A stretch of 64,000 bases of DNA from Plesiomonas shigelloides (lineage in GTDB: Bacteria; Pseudomonadota; Gammaproteobacteria; Enterobacterales; CAMTGL01). Where the stretch lies: NCBI RefSeq assembly GCF_900087055.1, contig NZ_LT575468.1:2793773-2857772 (forward strand), read 5' to 3'. This document shows, one piece after another, positions 45,299-54,356 of the stretch; position 1 is the first letter of the stretch, and every line of letters begins with the position of its first letter. The notes beneath the pieces were generated by a model that was given only the letters and a program-made list of their open reading frames with translations, searched no databases and had not been told where the DNA came from. Both the position numbers and the translations under genes were made by a program.

Positions 45299-45326
45299 AA
45301 AAAAGCGCCCCACAGGACGCTTTTTA
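45299..45326 (-). terminator. Terminator of thyA
   Basis: AAAAAGCGCCC and GGACGCTTTTT form a stem (one mismatch) around CACA, 32 bp past the thyA stop on the minus strand, with a T run. Confidence 0.8.
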
Positions 45327-45357
45327 GTAGCCGCTAAGCACTAGCGAAACAGCGTAA

Positions 45358-46152
45358 TTACACCGCGACCGGCGCTTTAATCGCCGGATGTGGGTCGTAA
45401 CCAACAATCTCAAAGTCTTCAAACTGATAATCGAAGATAGACGCTGGTTTGCGCTTGATCACCAGCTGTGGCAGTGCCCGTGGCTCACGGGATAACAGCA
45501 GCTCAGTCTGCTCCATGTGGTTCATGTACAGGTGCGTATCCCCACCGGTCCAAACAAAATCACCGACTTCCAAATCACACTGCTGCGCCAGCATGTGAGT
45601 CAGCAACGCGTAGCTGGCAATGTTAAACGGCAGACCAAGGAAGACGTCACAAGAGCGCTGATACAGCTGACAAGAGAGCTTACCGTTGGCCACATAGAAC
45701 TGGAACAAGGCATGACATGGCATCAATGCCATCTGATCCAGCTCGCCCACGTTCCACGCGGATACGATAATACGACGAGAATCGGGGTCTTGTTTCAGTT
45801 GCTGCACCACGGTGCTCAGCTGGTCGATAGTGCGACCATCGGCGGCGCCCCACGCGCGCCACTGCTTGCCATACACCGGCCCTAAATCGCCATTTTCATC
45901 CGCCCACTCATCCCAAATACTGACATTGTGGTCGTGCAGATAACCGATGTTGGTATCGCCTTTTAAAAACCACAGCAGCTCATGGATGATAGAGCGCAGG
46001 TGACAACGCTTAGTGGTCACCAGCGGGAAGCCTTTGGACAAGTCAAAACGCATCTGATGGCCGAAAATCGAGCGGGTACCGGTTCCGGTACGATCGTCTT
46101 TGGATGCGCCTTCCGCCAAGATTTTGCGCATCAGATCTTGATATTGTTGCAT
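45358..46152 (-). CDS. thyA: Thymidylate synthase
   Basis: A 264-residue ThyA, exactly the E. coli length. The catalytic Cys lies in [14 protein letters not shown], and substrate-binding [19 protein letters not shown] is intact. It converts dUMP to dTMP using methylene-tetrahydrofolate. Its ATG is one base past the lgt stop, so lgt-thyA are translationally coupled as in E. coli. Confidence 0.98.
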   Translation of the reverse strand: MQQYQDLMRKILAEGASKDDRTGTGTRSIFGHQMRFDLSKGFPLVTTKRCHLRSIIHELLWFLKGDTNIGYLHDHNVSIWDEWADENGDLGPVYGKQWRAWGAADGRTIDQLSTVVQQLKQDPDSRRIIVSAWNVGELDQMALMPCHALFQFYVANGKLSCQLYQRSCDVFLGLPFNIASYALLTHMLAQQCDLEVGDFVWTGGDTHLYMNHMEQTELLLSREPRALPQLVIKRKPASIFDYQFEDFEIVGYDPHPAIKAPVAV

Positions 46153-46153
46153 G

Positions 46154-46963
46154 TTATCCCCGTACAGCAGTCACAGGATGACGACGGTATGCCCACAGGA
46201 TCAGCCCCAGTCCACCCAATACCATCGGTACAGACAGGATCTGTCCCATCGTCAGCCAGCCATCGAAAAAGCCCAGTTGTGCGTCCGGCTCACGGAAGAA
46301 CTCACAGAAGATACGGAACAGGCCGTAAAATAGCAGGAACATCCCGGAGACACTGCCGGTAGGCCGCGGACGGCGCACAAACAGGTTCAGAATAATGAAC
46401 AGCACCAGACCTTCGAGGAATGCCTCATACAGCTGTGACGGATGACGCGGCAGCGGACCGCCGTCTGGAAACACCATGGCCCACGGCACATCGGTCACCC
46501 GTCCCCACAGTTCACCGTTGATGAAGTTACCAATACGGCCCATGCCCAATCCAAACGGGATCAGCGGGGCAATAAAATCGGCCACGGTGAAAAAAGTCCG
46601 CTTAGTACGGTACGCGAAAACCAGCATCGCAACGATGACCCCGATCAGGCCACCGTGAAATGACATCCCGCCATCCCACACTTTGAACAAGTACAGCGGG
46701 TTATCGAGGAACAAGCCGAAGTTATAAAAAATCACATAGCCAATCCGGCCACCGAGGAATACCCCGAAAAAGCCCGCATACAGCAGATTTTCGACTTCAT
46801 CTTTGGTCCAGCCACTGTTGGGCTTGGCAGCGCGGCGGCCGGCCAGCCACAGGGCAAACACAAAGCCTACCAAGTACATCAGGCCATACCAGCGCAGGGC
46901 TAACGGTCCGACATGAAAAATGACCGGATCGATTTGCGGAAAGGTCAGATAGCTATTATTCAT
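46154..46963 (-). CDS. lgt: Prolipoprotein diacylglyceryl transferase
   Basis: A 269-residue inner-membrane enzyme with about seven transmembrane segments. Signature [14 protein letters not shown] and the HGGLIG motif are intact. It attaches diacylglycerol to the lipobox cysteine of prolipoproteins such as NlpI. It lies 8 bp after the TSUP gene and is coupled to thyA. Confidence 0.97.
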   Translation of the reverse strand: MNNSYLTFPQIDPVIFHVGPLALRWYGLMYLVGFVFALWLAGRRAAKPNSGWTKDEVENLLYAGFFGVFLGGRIGYVIFYNFGLFLDNPLYLFKVWDGGMSFHGGLIGVIVAMLVFAYRTKRTFFTVADFIAPLIPFGLGMGRIGNFINGELWGRVTDVPWAMVFPDGGPLPRHPSQLYEAFLEGLVLFIILNLFVRRPRPTGSVSGMFLLFYGLFRIFCEFFREPDAQLGFFDGWLTMGQILSVPMVLGGLGLILWAYRRHPVTAVRG

Positions 46964-46970
46964 CAGCGTG

Positions 46971-47759
46971 TTACCACAACATTTTTAATGCGACAAAAAC
47001 CAAAAGAACGGCAAATCCCTTTTTCAGGATAGGTACCGGTAAACGGCTGACCAAATTCGCGCCAACCTTGGACGTTTGTACCGACGTCACGGCAATACAG
47101 GCCAGTGCGGGCAGATAGACATAACCCAGACTGTAGGCCGGCAAATCACTGACATGCAATCCGCTGACGATCAGGGTCAGTGATCCCCCAACGCCCAGCA
47201 TCATACCGCACACCGCCGACACCCCGATGGCAATGCGCATCGGCACCGAGTGCCAGTTCAGGTACGGCACAGTTAAGCTGCCGCCGCCAATGCCGGCCAA
47301 GCTGGAGAAGATACCAATCAAGCCCCCAGCAGTAAACAACCAGCCTTTAGTGGGCAACGGATGCTCGGCACGGGTCTTCACCGACAGCGCCATTTGCAAC
47401 GCCAACAGCAGCACCAGCACTCCGAACACTTTGCTGATCATGTCCGATGGAATTAAGGTGATCACGTGCGCCCCGATCACCGCGCCAATAATGCCGCCCG
47501 GCACCATCGCTTTGACAATCGTCCAATCCACATTACCCAACTGATGATGACGCCAAGATGACGATACCCCGGTCAGCACAATCGAGGCCAGTGAGGTACC
47601 CAAGGCAATCGGCATCAAATGTTCTGGCAATACGCCCGCCAACGGTAACAAGCCCACCAAGGCGGGTACGATAATCAATCCACCGCCAATCCCGAGCAAC
47701 CCGGCCAAGATCCCAACAACACCACCCAAAATCAGGCAGGCAACAACAAACAACAGCAT
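46971..47759 (-). CDS. TSUP-family (TauE/SafE) membrane permease
   Basis: A 262-residue protein with about eight hydrophobic segments in two similar halves: [22 protein letters not shown] near the start and [22 protein letters not shown] in the middle, the hallmark of TSUP permeases. Members export or import sulfite, sulfonates or other organic anions; the substrate here is unknown. It directly precedes lgt-thyA (8 bp), as in several gammaproteobacteria. Two pairs of tandem micro-repeats lie in its upstream region. Confidence 0.9.
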   Translation of the reverse strand: MLLFVVACLILGGVVGILAGLLGIGGGLIIVPALVGLLPLAGVLPEHLMPIALGTSLASIVLTGVSSSWRHHQLGNVDWTIVKAMVPGGIIGAVIGAHVITLIPSDMISKVFGVLVLLLALQMALSVKTRAEHPLPTKGWLFTAGGLIGIFSSLAGIGGGSLTVPYLNWHSVPMRIAIGVSAVCGMMLGVGGSLTLIVSGLHVSDLPAYSLGYVYLPALACIAVTSVQTSKVGANLVSRLPVPILKKGFAVLLVFVALKMLW

Positions 47760-47784
47760 GATTGCCTCAACTCATTTTCCTATA

Positions 47785-47855
47785 CAGTCATATCCGTTAC
47801 AGCCATATCCGTGCATGATTCTGTGCGAATACATAAAACTGCGAATACGTAAAAG
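47785..47855. repeat. Two adjacent tandem micro-duplications
   Basis: Two 15-bp units CAGYCATATCCGTKM (47785-47814), then two 16-bp units TGCGAATACRTAAAAS (47824-47855), between ptsP and the TSUP gene. They lie where the TSUP-lgt-thyA promoter would be. Confidence 0.8.
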
Positions 47856-47861
47856 CGCGAC

Positions 47862-50126
47862 TTAGTAAAACGAATTACCACCACGGATAAAACCGCCCAA
47901 GCCACGTCGCTCCATAAACGCTGCGGTCAGATGGCGCACTTCGGTGGTCAGGCGCGCACTGAGCGCCCGCTCCGCCAAGGTCTGTAAATCCGCCAGCTCC
48001 ACGGCGCGTAACAGGTATTTGATGCGTGCGACGTTACGCCCGTTCATACTCAAACGGCGATAACCCATCCCCACCAGCAACAATGCGCCGATCGGATCGC
48101 CCGCAAGCTCACCGCACAGGCTGACTGGCAACTGATGCTGCTCGCCCTCGCGGATCACCTGATACAACGCGCGCAATACCGCCGGATGCATGGCATCGAA
48201 GATATCCGCCACACGGGCGTTATTGCGATCCACAGCCAACAGATATTGGGTCAGATCATTGGATCCTACCGAAAGAAAATCGATCTTGCCGGCCAGAAAG
48301 TGTAACTGATACAACATCGACGGCACTTCAACCATGATGCCGACCTTCGGCATGCTGAGGGTTTGCCCATCTTGCGCCAGTTGCTCGCTGATCTCGCGAT
48401 ACGCCCGATCGATTAGTGCGCGCGCTTCATCCACCTCGCCCAAGCCCGACACCATCGGCAGCAAGATGGCTAAATTGTTATGGCTCACACTGGCGCGCAG
48501 CATGGCGCGCACCTGAGCGATAAAAATATCGGGGTGATCCAGCGTCAGGCGAATACCGCGCCAGCCTAAAAACGGGTTGTCTTCATGGATTGGCAAGTAC
48601 GGCAGCGGTTTATCCCCACCGACATCGAGGGTGCGCATTACCACCGGTTTATCTGGGTAGCTATCTAAAATCAGCTGATACAGGCTGACTTGCTCATCTT
48701 CAGACGGGAAACTGCCGTGCAACAAGAAAGGCACTTCCGTGCGGTACAAGCCAACCCCATCGACGCCCTGATTGATGGCAATATGGCAATCGGCACTCAA
48801 GCCGGCGTTCAATAGGATCTCGATGCGTTGTCCACAGGCAGTGAGCGCCGGTTTATCCAGATCGTCGGCCACCCGCTTATCAAGCTCTTGTTCTTCTAAA
48901 ATCAGCCGTAGGTATTCGGTGCGCACCGCCGGATCCGGATCGACAATCACGTTACCGCGATAGCCATCGATAATCAGCTCACGCTGCTCCAGTCGCCCCG
49001 GCTCAATGTCCACGCCCATGACAGTCGGCACGCCCAAGGCGCGCGCTAAAATCGCGGCATGCGAATTGGCCGCGCCATCTCGCACCACGATCCCCACCAG
49101 CTTATCGCGCGGCAGTTCAGCAATCAGGGTGGCGGTCAGCTCGTCGGTCACCAGCACAAACTGCTCGGGCAGGTTCCACTCGCTTTGCGGTACATCCATC
49201 AGGTGAAACAGCAGGCGCTGCGCCAATGCGCGCATGTCGTTGGCACGCTCACGCATGTAAGGATCGGGCAAACTGGCAAATTGGGTCGCAAAGTGTTCAA
49301 ACACCTTACGTACCGCCCATTCAGCAACCACGCCGGTATCGAGCTGGGTAGACAGGGCATTACGCAAGGCAACATCGGACAACAGGTGGGTATAGAGATC
49401 GAAAATAGCGGCCGAATCGGAGCTGAGATCGACATTAAAGCGCTTACTGTGGCGACGAAACTCGTTGACCGCCGAATCAATCGCCCGTGACAGCCGCTCG
49501 CGCTCACTGTCTGGCTCAAGGGTAGAGGCCTCGGCGATATCCTCTAGCGTCAGATGGGTTTGATCTAGCCAACCAGTGCCAATCGCGACGCCTGGAGCGG
49601 CACCTTGCGCCCGAATACGCCGCTGCTGGGTATCGGATAACAAGCCCTGCTCTTGGGTGTGCGCCAAGATCCCGGCCAATTGGGTGGCCAGCGTAACCAG
49701 AAACGACTCTTCGCTCTCGTCAAACTCGCGCACCACTTTTTGTTGCACCACCAGCACGCCCAACAAGCGGCGACGGTAAATAATCGGGGTGCCTAAGAAC
49801 GCGCGGAAACTCTCTTCACCCACTTCGGGCAAGTATTTAAAGCTCGGATGCTGGCGCACATCGGCCAGATTAATCGGCTCGGCGCGCGCGCCGACTAATC
49901 CCACCACCCCTTCATCGAAAGCCAACAACACCGGTTTACCAGCCGGTTTAGCCAAACCGCGGGTAGCCATCAGCCGATAGCAGCGGTGAGTGTGATCGGC
50001 TAAATAGACCGAACACACTTCGGTTTTCATAATCTGGCAGGTTTTGCTGACCAACAGCTCCAACGCCTGCGGTAAATCGGCGGCCGCAGCGACCTGTTCA
50101 ACAATTTCCCGCAGTTTGGTCAACAT
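47862..50126 (-). CDS. ptsP: Nitrogen-PTS phosphoenolpyruvate phosphotransferase (EI-Ntr)
   Basis: A 754-residue two-part protein: an N-terminal GAF domain (about residues 1-160) and an enzyme I module. The phospho-accepting histidine is in DGAANSHAAILARA and the PEP-domain Cys in PVSLCGELAGDP. It passes phosphate from PEP to NPr and EIIA-Ntr, linking nitrogen status to K+ transport and other outputs. It is 7 bp downstream of rppH, the E. coli rppH-ptsP order. Confidence 0.97.
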   Translation of the reverse strand: MLTKLREIVEQVAAAADLPQALELLVSKTCQIMKTEVCSVYLADHTHRCYRLMATRGLAKPAGKPVLLAFDEGVVGLVGARAEPINLADVRQHPSFKYLPEVGEESFRAFLGTPIIYRRRLLGVLVVQQKVVREFDESEESFLVTLATQLAGILAHTQEQGLLSDTQQRRIRAQGAAPGVAIGTGWLDQTHLTLEDIAEASTLEPDSERERLSRAIDSAVNEFRRHSKRFNVDLSSDSAAIFDLYTHLLSDVALRNALSTQLDTGVVAEWAVRKVFEHFATQFASLPDPYMRERANDMRALAQRLLFHLMDVPQSEWNLPEQFVLVTDELTATLIAELPRDKLVGIVVRDGAANSHAAILARALGVPTVMGVDIEPGRLEQRELIIDGYRGNVIVDPDPAVRTEYLRLILEEQELDKRVADDLDKPALTACGQRIEILLNAGLSADCHIAINQGVDGVGLYRTEVPFLLHGSFPSEDEQVSLYQLILDSYPDKPVVMRTLDVGGDKPLPYLPIHEDNPFLGWRGIRLTLDHPDIFIAQVRAMLRASVSHNNLAILLPMVSGLGEVDEARALIDRAYREISEQLAQDGQTLSMPKVGIMVEVPSMLYQLHFLAGKIDFLSVGSNDLTQYLLAVDRNNARVADIFDAMHPAVLRALYQVIREGEQHQLPVSLCGELAGDPIGALLLVGMGYRRLSMNGRNVARIKYLLRAVELADLQTLAERALSARLTTEVRHLTAAFMERRGLGGFIRGGNSFY

Positions 50127-50133
50127 AATCAGG

Positions 50134-50664
50134 TTATCCTTTCCTTCTTACATGTCGGGTGGCTTTATAGGGCGGCTTGACTGCCTCTTCCGCCGGCATC
50201 ACCACCGGCGCGAACTCTTTCATCACCCGCCGGTACACATCGCGTTTAAATGACACCACCTGACGCACTGGATACCAATAGCTTACCCAGCGCCAATCAT
50301 CAAATTCCGGATTCCCGCTGGTCTGCATATTCACTTTGGACTCATCGCACATCAGCTGCAATAAAAACCAGCGTTGCTTTTGGCCAATGCAAACCGGCTT
50401 GGTATCCCACCGCACCAGACGTTTTGGTAATTTATAGCGTAACCAATTCCGGGTGGAACTGAGCAGCCGGACATCCTTTTTGGTCAGGCCCACTTCTTCA
50501 AACAGCTCCCGGTACATGGCCTGTTCAGCCGTTTCACCGGGATTGATGCCGCCTTGCGGAAACTGCCACGAGTGCTGCCCATAACGGCGCGCCCACAGCA
50601 CCTGTCCCGCTCGGTTACAAATCACAATTCCCACATTCGGGCGGTAGCCATCGCCATCAATCAC
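50134..50664 (-). CDS. rppH: RNA pyrophosphohydrolase RppH
   Basis: A 176-residue Nudix enzyme with a complete Nudix box from [11 protein letters not shown] through REL to EEVGL. It removes pyrophosphate from mRNA 5' ends and so triggers RNase E decay. E. coli RppH is the same length. It is co-transcribed with ptsP and divergent from mutH across a 775-bp DnaA-box-rich region. Confidence 0.98.
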   Translation of the reverse strand: MIDGDGYRPNVGIVICNRAGQVLWARRYGQHSWQFPQGGINPGETAEQAMYRELFEEVGLTKKDVRLLSSTRNWLRYKLPKRLVRWDTKPVCIGQKQRWFLLQLMCDESKVNMQTSGNPEFDDWRWVSYWYPVRQVVSFKRDVYRRVMKEFAPVVMPAEEAVKPPYKATRHVRRKG

Positions 50665-51439
50665 AGGACTACCTCAATACTGAAAAGCGTCAGTTATCCT
50701 TTGATTGTTTCACACAACCCCTGACCGGTAAACTGGTGAACGTCGTGGCGCGCAGTCTGTGTGTCATATATCAACATTCAGCGCCTGCATTGCTGTTTTA
50801 TTCGCCACTCCTTGGATAACTTTTGCTTTGCGGAGAAGTTATAAACACCTTCTGCCAAAATTCGGCGAATTTATTCACTTTTTCTGTGGATATCACTGTG
50901 AAAAAATATCTCGCTTGCATATAAATCGCCGCACTGATCAGGTTATAAAGCGCCAACAACACTCAATTAAAACAATTAAAAACAATAATTTAAATAAGCA
51001 AAAGCAAAACAATCCACAAGCAGACAAACCAAAAGGATCGTAAAGATCCATGATTGAGCAAAGATCCGCCAGCGCCGAATTTATCCACACATACCGCTGA
51101 CAAGATCGACAGTTTTGTGCACCCTCGCACGGAACCTTGACCACAAACCCCTGTTCATCCAGCCAGTATCGGCTGGTTATCCACGGTTATCCAAGATTTC
51201 TGTGGATAACTAGTGGGGAGATCCTGTTCATTGTCGGTGATTTATCCAGCAATAATTTCGCCTCGGCGATCTTAGCCTCCCTAAATGATTTAATATTTCC
51301 TTATAAATCATTGCATTATAAATAGGCGGATCGTGAGCTCGTGAAGGATCCCATAAATAACGATCTTGCTGAGCAAAAAATGAACAGCGAGTAACCTCTG
51401 TGCCGTGGATCACCACAGGGCATAAAGGGTGGTAAGATA
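50665..51439. other. DARS2-like DnaA-box region between rppH and mutH
   Basis: A 775-bp gene-free stretch. It holds perfect DnaA boxes TTATCCACA (51081-51089) and its complement (51201-51209). One-mismatch boxes lie at 51178-51186 (TTATCCACG) and 50885-50893 (complement of ATATCCACA). Weaker boxes lie at 50811-50819, 51187-51195 and 51242-51250. A very AT-rich tract runs 50962-51015, a second 51284-51325, and ten GATC sites fall between 51036 and 51411. In E. coli this same rppH(ygdP)-mutH gap holds DARS2, where DnaA-ADP is converted back to nucleotide-free DnaA. An AATCAT-N4-TTA at 51306-51318 fits the IHF consensus with one mismatch. Confidence 0.85.
51178..51209. promoter_or_regulatory. 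Proposed DARS core: three clustered DnaA boxes
   Basis: TTATCCACG and TTATCCAAG in direct orientation (51178-51195) and TGTGGATAA in the opposite orientation (51201-51209) within 32 bp. E. coli DARS cores also consist of three closely packed boxes of mixed orientation. The boxes are seen; the function is inferred from synteny. Confidence 0.8.
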
Positions 51440-52135
51440 ATGAGCATGAACACTGACATGATTCCTGTTTCTCGCCAGGCGTTGTTTGACCGCGCCCGTG
51501 ATCTGGCGGGGTATTCGCTGGCCGAGTTAGCCGCGCAGCGTGGATTGCCCGTACCGCCCAACCTCAAGCGCGACAAGGGGTGGATTGGTACGCTGATCGA
51601 ACAACATCTGGGCGCGTATGCTGGCAGTAAGCCGGAGCAAGATTTTCCGCATCTGGGGGTGGAGCTAAAAACCATCCCTGTGGATCGTCACGGCCAACCG
51701 CTGGAAACCACCTTTGTGTGTGTCGCACCGCTGACCGGTAACTGTGGTGTGAGCTGGGAAACCAGCCATGTGCGACACAAGCTGGCCTGTGTGTTGTGGC
51801 TACCGGTGGAAGGTGAACGCACGATCCCGCTCGGTGAGCGCCGGATCGGTATGCCGATTTTGTGGACGCCGTCTGCCGAAGAAGAAGCCTTGTTGCGCCA
51901 AGATTGGGAAGAACTGATGGACAAAATCGTGCTCGGCGAGGTGGAAAGCATCACCGCACGCCACGGTGAAGTGCTGCAACTGCGGCCCAAAGCCAATAAT
52001 GGCCGCGCGCTAACCGATGCAATTGGCCGTTATGGTCAGCCAATCAAAACCTTGCCGCGCGGCTTCTACCTGAAAAAAGCCTTTACCCGCGCCATCTTAA
52101 ATCGCTATTTCGGGTTAACGCCGCCGACGCTGTAA
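51440..52135 (+). CDS. mutH: DNA mismatch repair endonuclease MutH
   Basis: A 231-residue MutH that nicks the unmethylated strand at hemimethylated GATC. The catalytic Asp-Glu-x-Lys lies in [20 protein letters not shown], and the conserved [15 protein letters not shown] and ETSHVRHKL segments are present. It is next to a GATC-rich DnaA-box region upstream. Divergent from rppH, and followed by ygdQ as in E. coli. Confidence 0.98.
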   Translation: MSMNTDMIPVSRQALFDRARDLAGYSLAELAAQRGLPVPPNLKRDKGWIGTLIEQHLGAYAGSKPEQDFPHLGVELKTIPVDRHGQPLETTFVCVAPLTGNCGVSWETSHVRHKLACVLWLPVEGERTIPLGERRIGMPILWTPSAEEEALLRQDWEELMDKIVLGEVESITARHGEVLQLRPKANNGRALTDAIGRYGQPIKTLPRGFYLKKAFTRAILNRYFGLTPPTL

Positions 52136-52269
52136 ACCAGCGCGGCCGTGCGTGGGCTCTAGTGCATTGTCAGACAAGCAAAATCATATGCCTGACATAA
52201 TGAAAAAAAACGCCAGATACGTTATCCTATACGGCTCCTTATCCTCCGCTCTTCAGATGGTTTAGTTTC

Positions 52270-53013
52270 ATGGAATGGCTTGTAGATCCGCATGCGTGGG
52301 TGGCGTTGTTGACGCTGACCGCGCTCGAAATTGTGCTTGGCATCGATAACATTATTTTTCTTAGCATCATCGTTAGTCGCCTGCCCGAACAGCAGCGCCA
52401 AAAGGCACGGATCTTGGGCCTGGCTCTGGCGATGGGCACCCGTATCCTGTTGCTGATTTCCTTGGCGTGGATCATGCACCTGACCGCTCCGCTGTTTACG
52501 CTGCTGGATCATCCGGTATCAGGACGCGATCTGATCTTGTTCTTCGGTGGCCTGTTCCTGATTGCTAAAAGTACCCATGAGATCCACGACAGCTTGCAAG
52601 CCGGTAACGGCGGCGAAGACGCGCCGCACATTCGTGCCACCACCAGCTTTGTGATGACGCTGGTGCAAATTGCCGTGCTGGATATCGTGTTCTCGCTCGA
52701 CTCGGTGATCACCGCGGTTGGCTTGGTGAATGACATTCCGATTATGATCATCGCAATTGTGATTGCAGTGCTGATCATGATGATGGCGGCCAAGAGCATT
52801 GGCGATTTTGTGGATAACCACCCGCCAATCAAGATGCTGGCATTATCCTTCCTGATCTTGGTTGGTTTTACTCTGCTCGGCGAAAGCTTTGGTATGCATA
52901 TTCCGAAAGGCTACATCTACTTTGCGATGGGTTTTTCTTTTGCCGTGGAGCTGCTCAATATCCGTATGCAGCGTGGAAAATCGCTACAACTGCACAAAAA
53001 CATCCCAGAATAA
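52270..53013 (+). CDS. ygdQ: TerC-family integral membrane protein YgdQ
   Basis: A 247-residue TerC/Alx-family protein with about seven hydrophobic segments. Family signature acidic residues are in LTALEIVLGIDNIIFLSII and DIVFSLDSVITAVG. Relatives export Mn2+ or act in metal/tellurite stress; YgdQ itself has no firm role that I know. It lies between mutH and tas as in E. coli. The intervening lipoprotein gene ygdR is absent. Confidence 0.93.
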   Translation: MEWLVDPHAWVALLTLTALEIVLGIDNIIFLSIIVSRLPEQQRQKARILGLALAMGTRILLLISLAWIMHLTAPLFTLLDHPVSGRDLILFFGGLFLIAKSTHEIHDSLQAGNGGEDAPHIRATTSFVMTLVQIAVLDIVFSLDSVITAVGLVNDIPIMIIAIVIAVLIMMMAAKSIGDFVDNHPPIKMLALSFLILVGFTLLGESFGMHIPKGYIYFAMGFSFAVELLNIRMQRGKSLQLHKNIPE

Positions 53014-53065
53014 GCGCATTAAGCGGCGGAGAAATTTACTTTCCTCGCCGCGCCCCCTAAGTTAT

Positions 53066-53100
53066 AGGCATCCCGTTATGACGTCATCACAAGGATGCCT
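53066..53100 (+). promoter_or_regulatory. Hairpin covering the tas ribosome-binding site
   Basis: AGGCATCC (53066-53073) pairs with GGATGCCT (53093-53100), whose last base touches the tas ATG at 53101. The interior contains the palindrome ATGACGTCAT. The Shine-Dalgarno AAGGAT is partly inside the stem, so the hairpin could repress translation. The pairing is seen; control is inferred. Confidence 0.55.
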
Positions 53101-54135
53101 ATGCGTTATCATACCCTTCCCCACTCCACTCTGGAGGTCAGTGCCCTGTGTCTTGGCACCATGACCTTTGGCGAGCAAAACAGTGAGCAGGATGCCCATC
53201 AGCAACTGGATCTGGCTTTTGAGCAAGGCATCAACTTTATCGATACCGCCGAGATGTATCCGGTGCCGCCTAAACCGGAAACCCAAGGGCTAACCGAACA
53301 GTACATCGGCTCTTGGCTAAAAAGCCGTAACTGCCGCGAGCAGGTGATCTTAGCCACCAAAATCGCCGGACCTCACAATGTGCCCTATATTCGCCCCGAT
53401 ATGGCGCTCAATCACCGCCACATCCGCCAAGCGGTAGATGACAGTTTGCGCCGCCTCGGCACCGATTATATCGACCTGTATCAAGTGCATTGGCCACACC
53501 GCAACACCAACTGTTTTGGCAAACTGGGTTACCAGCAGCAAGAGCACGAAGATCAGGTGCCGTTGATTGAAACGCTGGAGGCCTTAAGCGAGCAAGTCCG
53601 CGCCGGTAAGATTCGCTATCTGGGCGTGTCGAACGAGACGCCGTGGGGGCTGATGAGCTATTTGCGTCTGGCGGAAAAACATGGCTTGCCGCGCATGGTG
53701 TCGATTCAAAACCCGTACAGTTTGCTCAACCGCAGCTTTGAAATCGGTCTGGCCGAAGTCAGTCACCGCGAGCAAGTGCCGCTACTAGCCTATTCGCCGC
53801 TGGCATTCGGGATCTTAAGCGGCAAATACCTCAATGGCGCGCGTCCTGATGGGGCACGCTGCAGTTTGTTCAGCCGCTTTAAGCGTTACTTTAATCCGCA
53901 AGCCGAAGCCGCCACCGCTGAGTATGTAGCTCTGGCACGGCAATACAACTTAGATCCGGCGCAAATGGCGCTGGCCTATGTGCTCAGTCGTCCTTTTGTG
54001 GGAAGCACTATTATTGGCGCAACCACGCTAGCGCAGCTGCACGCCAATATTGCCAGTCAGCATCTCAGTTTGCCAGATGAAGTGTTGCAAGGTATCGAAG
54101 AAATCCATACGCGCTACCCTAACCCAGCGCCTTAA
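53101..54135 (+). CDS. tas: Aldo-keto reductase Tas
   Basis: A 344-residue aldo-keto reductase, two residues shorter than E. coli Tas. TIM-barrel motifs: LGTMTFGEQNSEQDA, FIDTAEMYPVPPKPETQG (catalytic D and Y), LYQVHWPHR and SVQNPYSLLNRSFE. Tas suppresses tyrosine auxotrophy in starved E. coli; the natural substrate is unclear. I start at ATG 53101 (MRYHTLPHS) rather than the frame two codons upstream. It follows ygdQ by 87 bp. Confidence 0.95.
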   Translation: MRYHTLPHSTLEVSALCLGTMTFGEQNSEQDAHQQLDLAFEQGINFIDTAEMYPVPPKPETQGLTEQYIGSWLKSRNCREQVILATKIAGPHNVPYIRPDMALNHRHIRQAVDDSLRRLGTDYIDLYQVHWPHRNTNCFGKLGYQQQEHEDQVPLIETLEALSEQVRAGKIRYLGVSNETPWGLMSYLRLAEKHGLPRMVSIQNPYSLLNRSFEIGLAEVSHREQVPLLAYSPLAFGILSGKYLNGARPDGARCSLFSRFKRYFNPQAEAATAEYVALARQYNLDPAQMALAYVLSRPFVGSTIIGATTLAQLHANIASQHLSLPDEVLQGIEEIHTRYPNPAP

Positions 54136-54221
54136 GCCGCTAGCACGCCGGAGCAGAAAAATGGGCGAGCGCGGGAAAGCGCCAGAGAAACGATAAAAAA
54201 GCGGATAAGGGAAAAGATAAG

Positions 54222-54301
54222 CAAAAAAAAACCTGCGACTCCGCGCAGGTTGGTGCAAATAGAGCTTTATCTCAAGCTCTCAGAAGTAAATATCTCTTGG
54301 G
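54222..54301 (-). ncRNA. omrA: OmrA/OmrB-family small regulatory RNA
   Basis: About 80 nt on the minus strand. The 5' end CCCAAGAGATATT resembles the OmrA/B seed end CCCAGAGGTATTG. The 3' half TTGCACCAACCTGCGCGGA followed by TCGCAGGTTTTTTTT is almost the E. coli OmrA terminator. A middle hairpin GAGCTT-gagata-AAGCTC lies between them. In E. coli OmrA/B are Hfq-dependent, OmpR-activated repressors of outer-membrane proteins and curli, encoded near tas (between aas and galR); here the gene follows tas directly. A -10-like TATTCT (54306-54311) sits at the right distance. Only one copy is seen. Confidence 0.85.
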
Positions 54302-54317
54302 ATTGAGAATACGGACT

Positions 54318-54356
54318 CCGGCTGGATCACTCCAGCCGGGATTGGCAACAATCCGG
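54318..54356. repeat. Two adjoining dyads upstream of the OmrA-like RNA
   Basis: CCGGCTGGA-tcac-TCCAGCCGG (54318-54339) is a perfect 9-bp inverted repeat overlapping the -35 position of the sRNA promoter. It runs into a second dyad, CCGGGATTG against CAATCCGG with one bulge (54336-54356). They look like operator sites; I could not match them to OmpR boxes. Confidence 0.65.

Noticed and set aside
50665-51439. Reading the DnaA-box/GATC region as the chromosomal origin oriC
   Set aside because: The density of boxes, AT tracts and GATC sites is oriC-like, but the flanking genes are rppH and mutH (the DARS2 setting), not mnmG/mioC or dnaA. I could not compute GC skew. DARS2 is the simpler call; a skew plot or marker-frequency analysis would decide.
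52169-52197. TGTCAG/CTGACA inverted repeat between mutH and ygdQ
   Set aside because: Only a 6-bp stem with a 17-base loop; too weak to call a terminator or operator.
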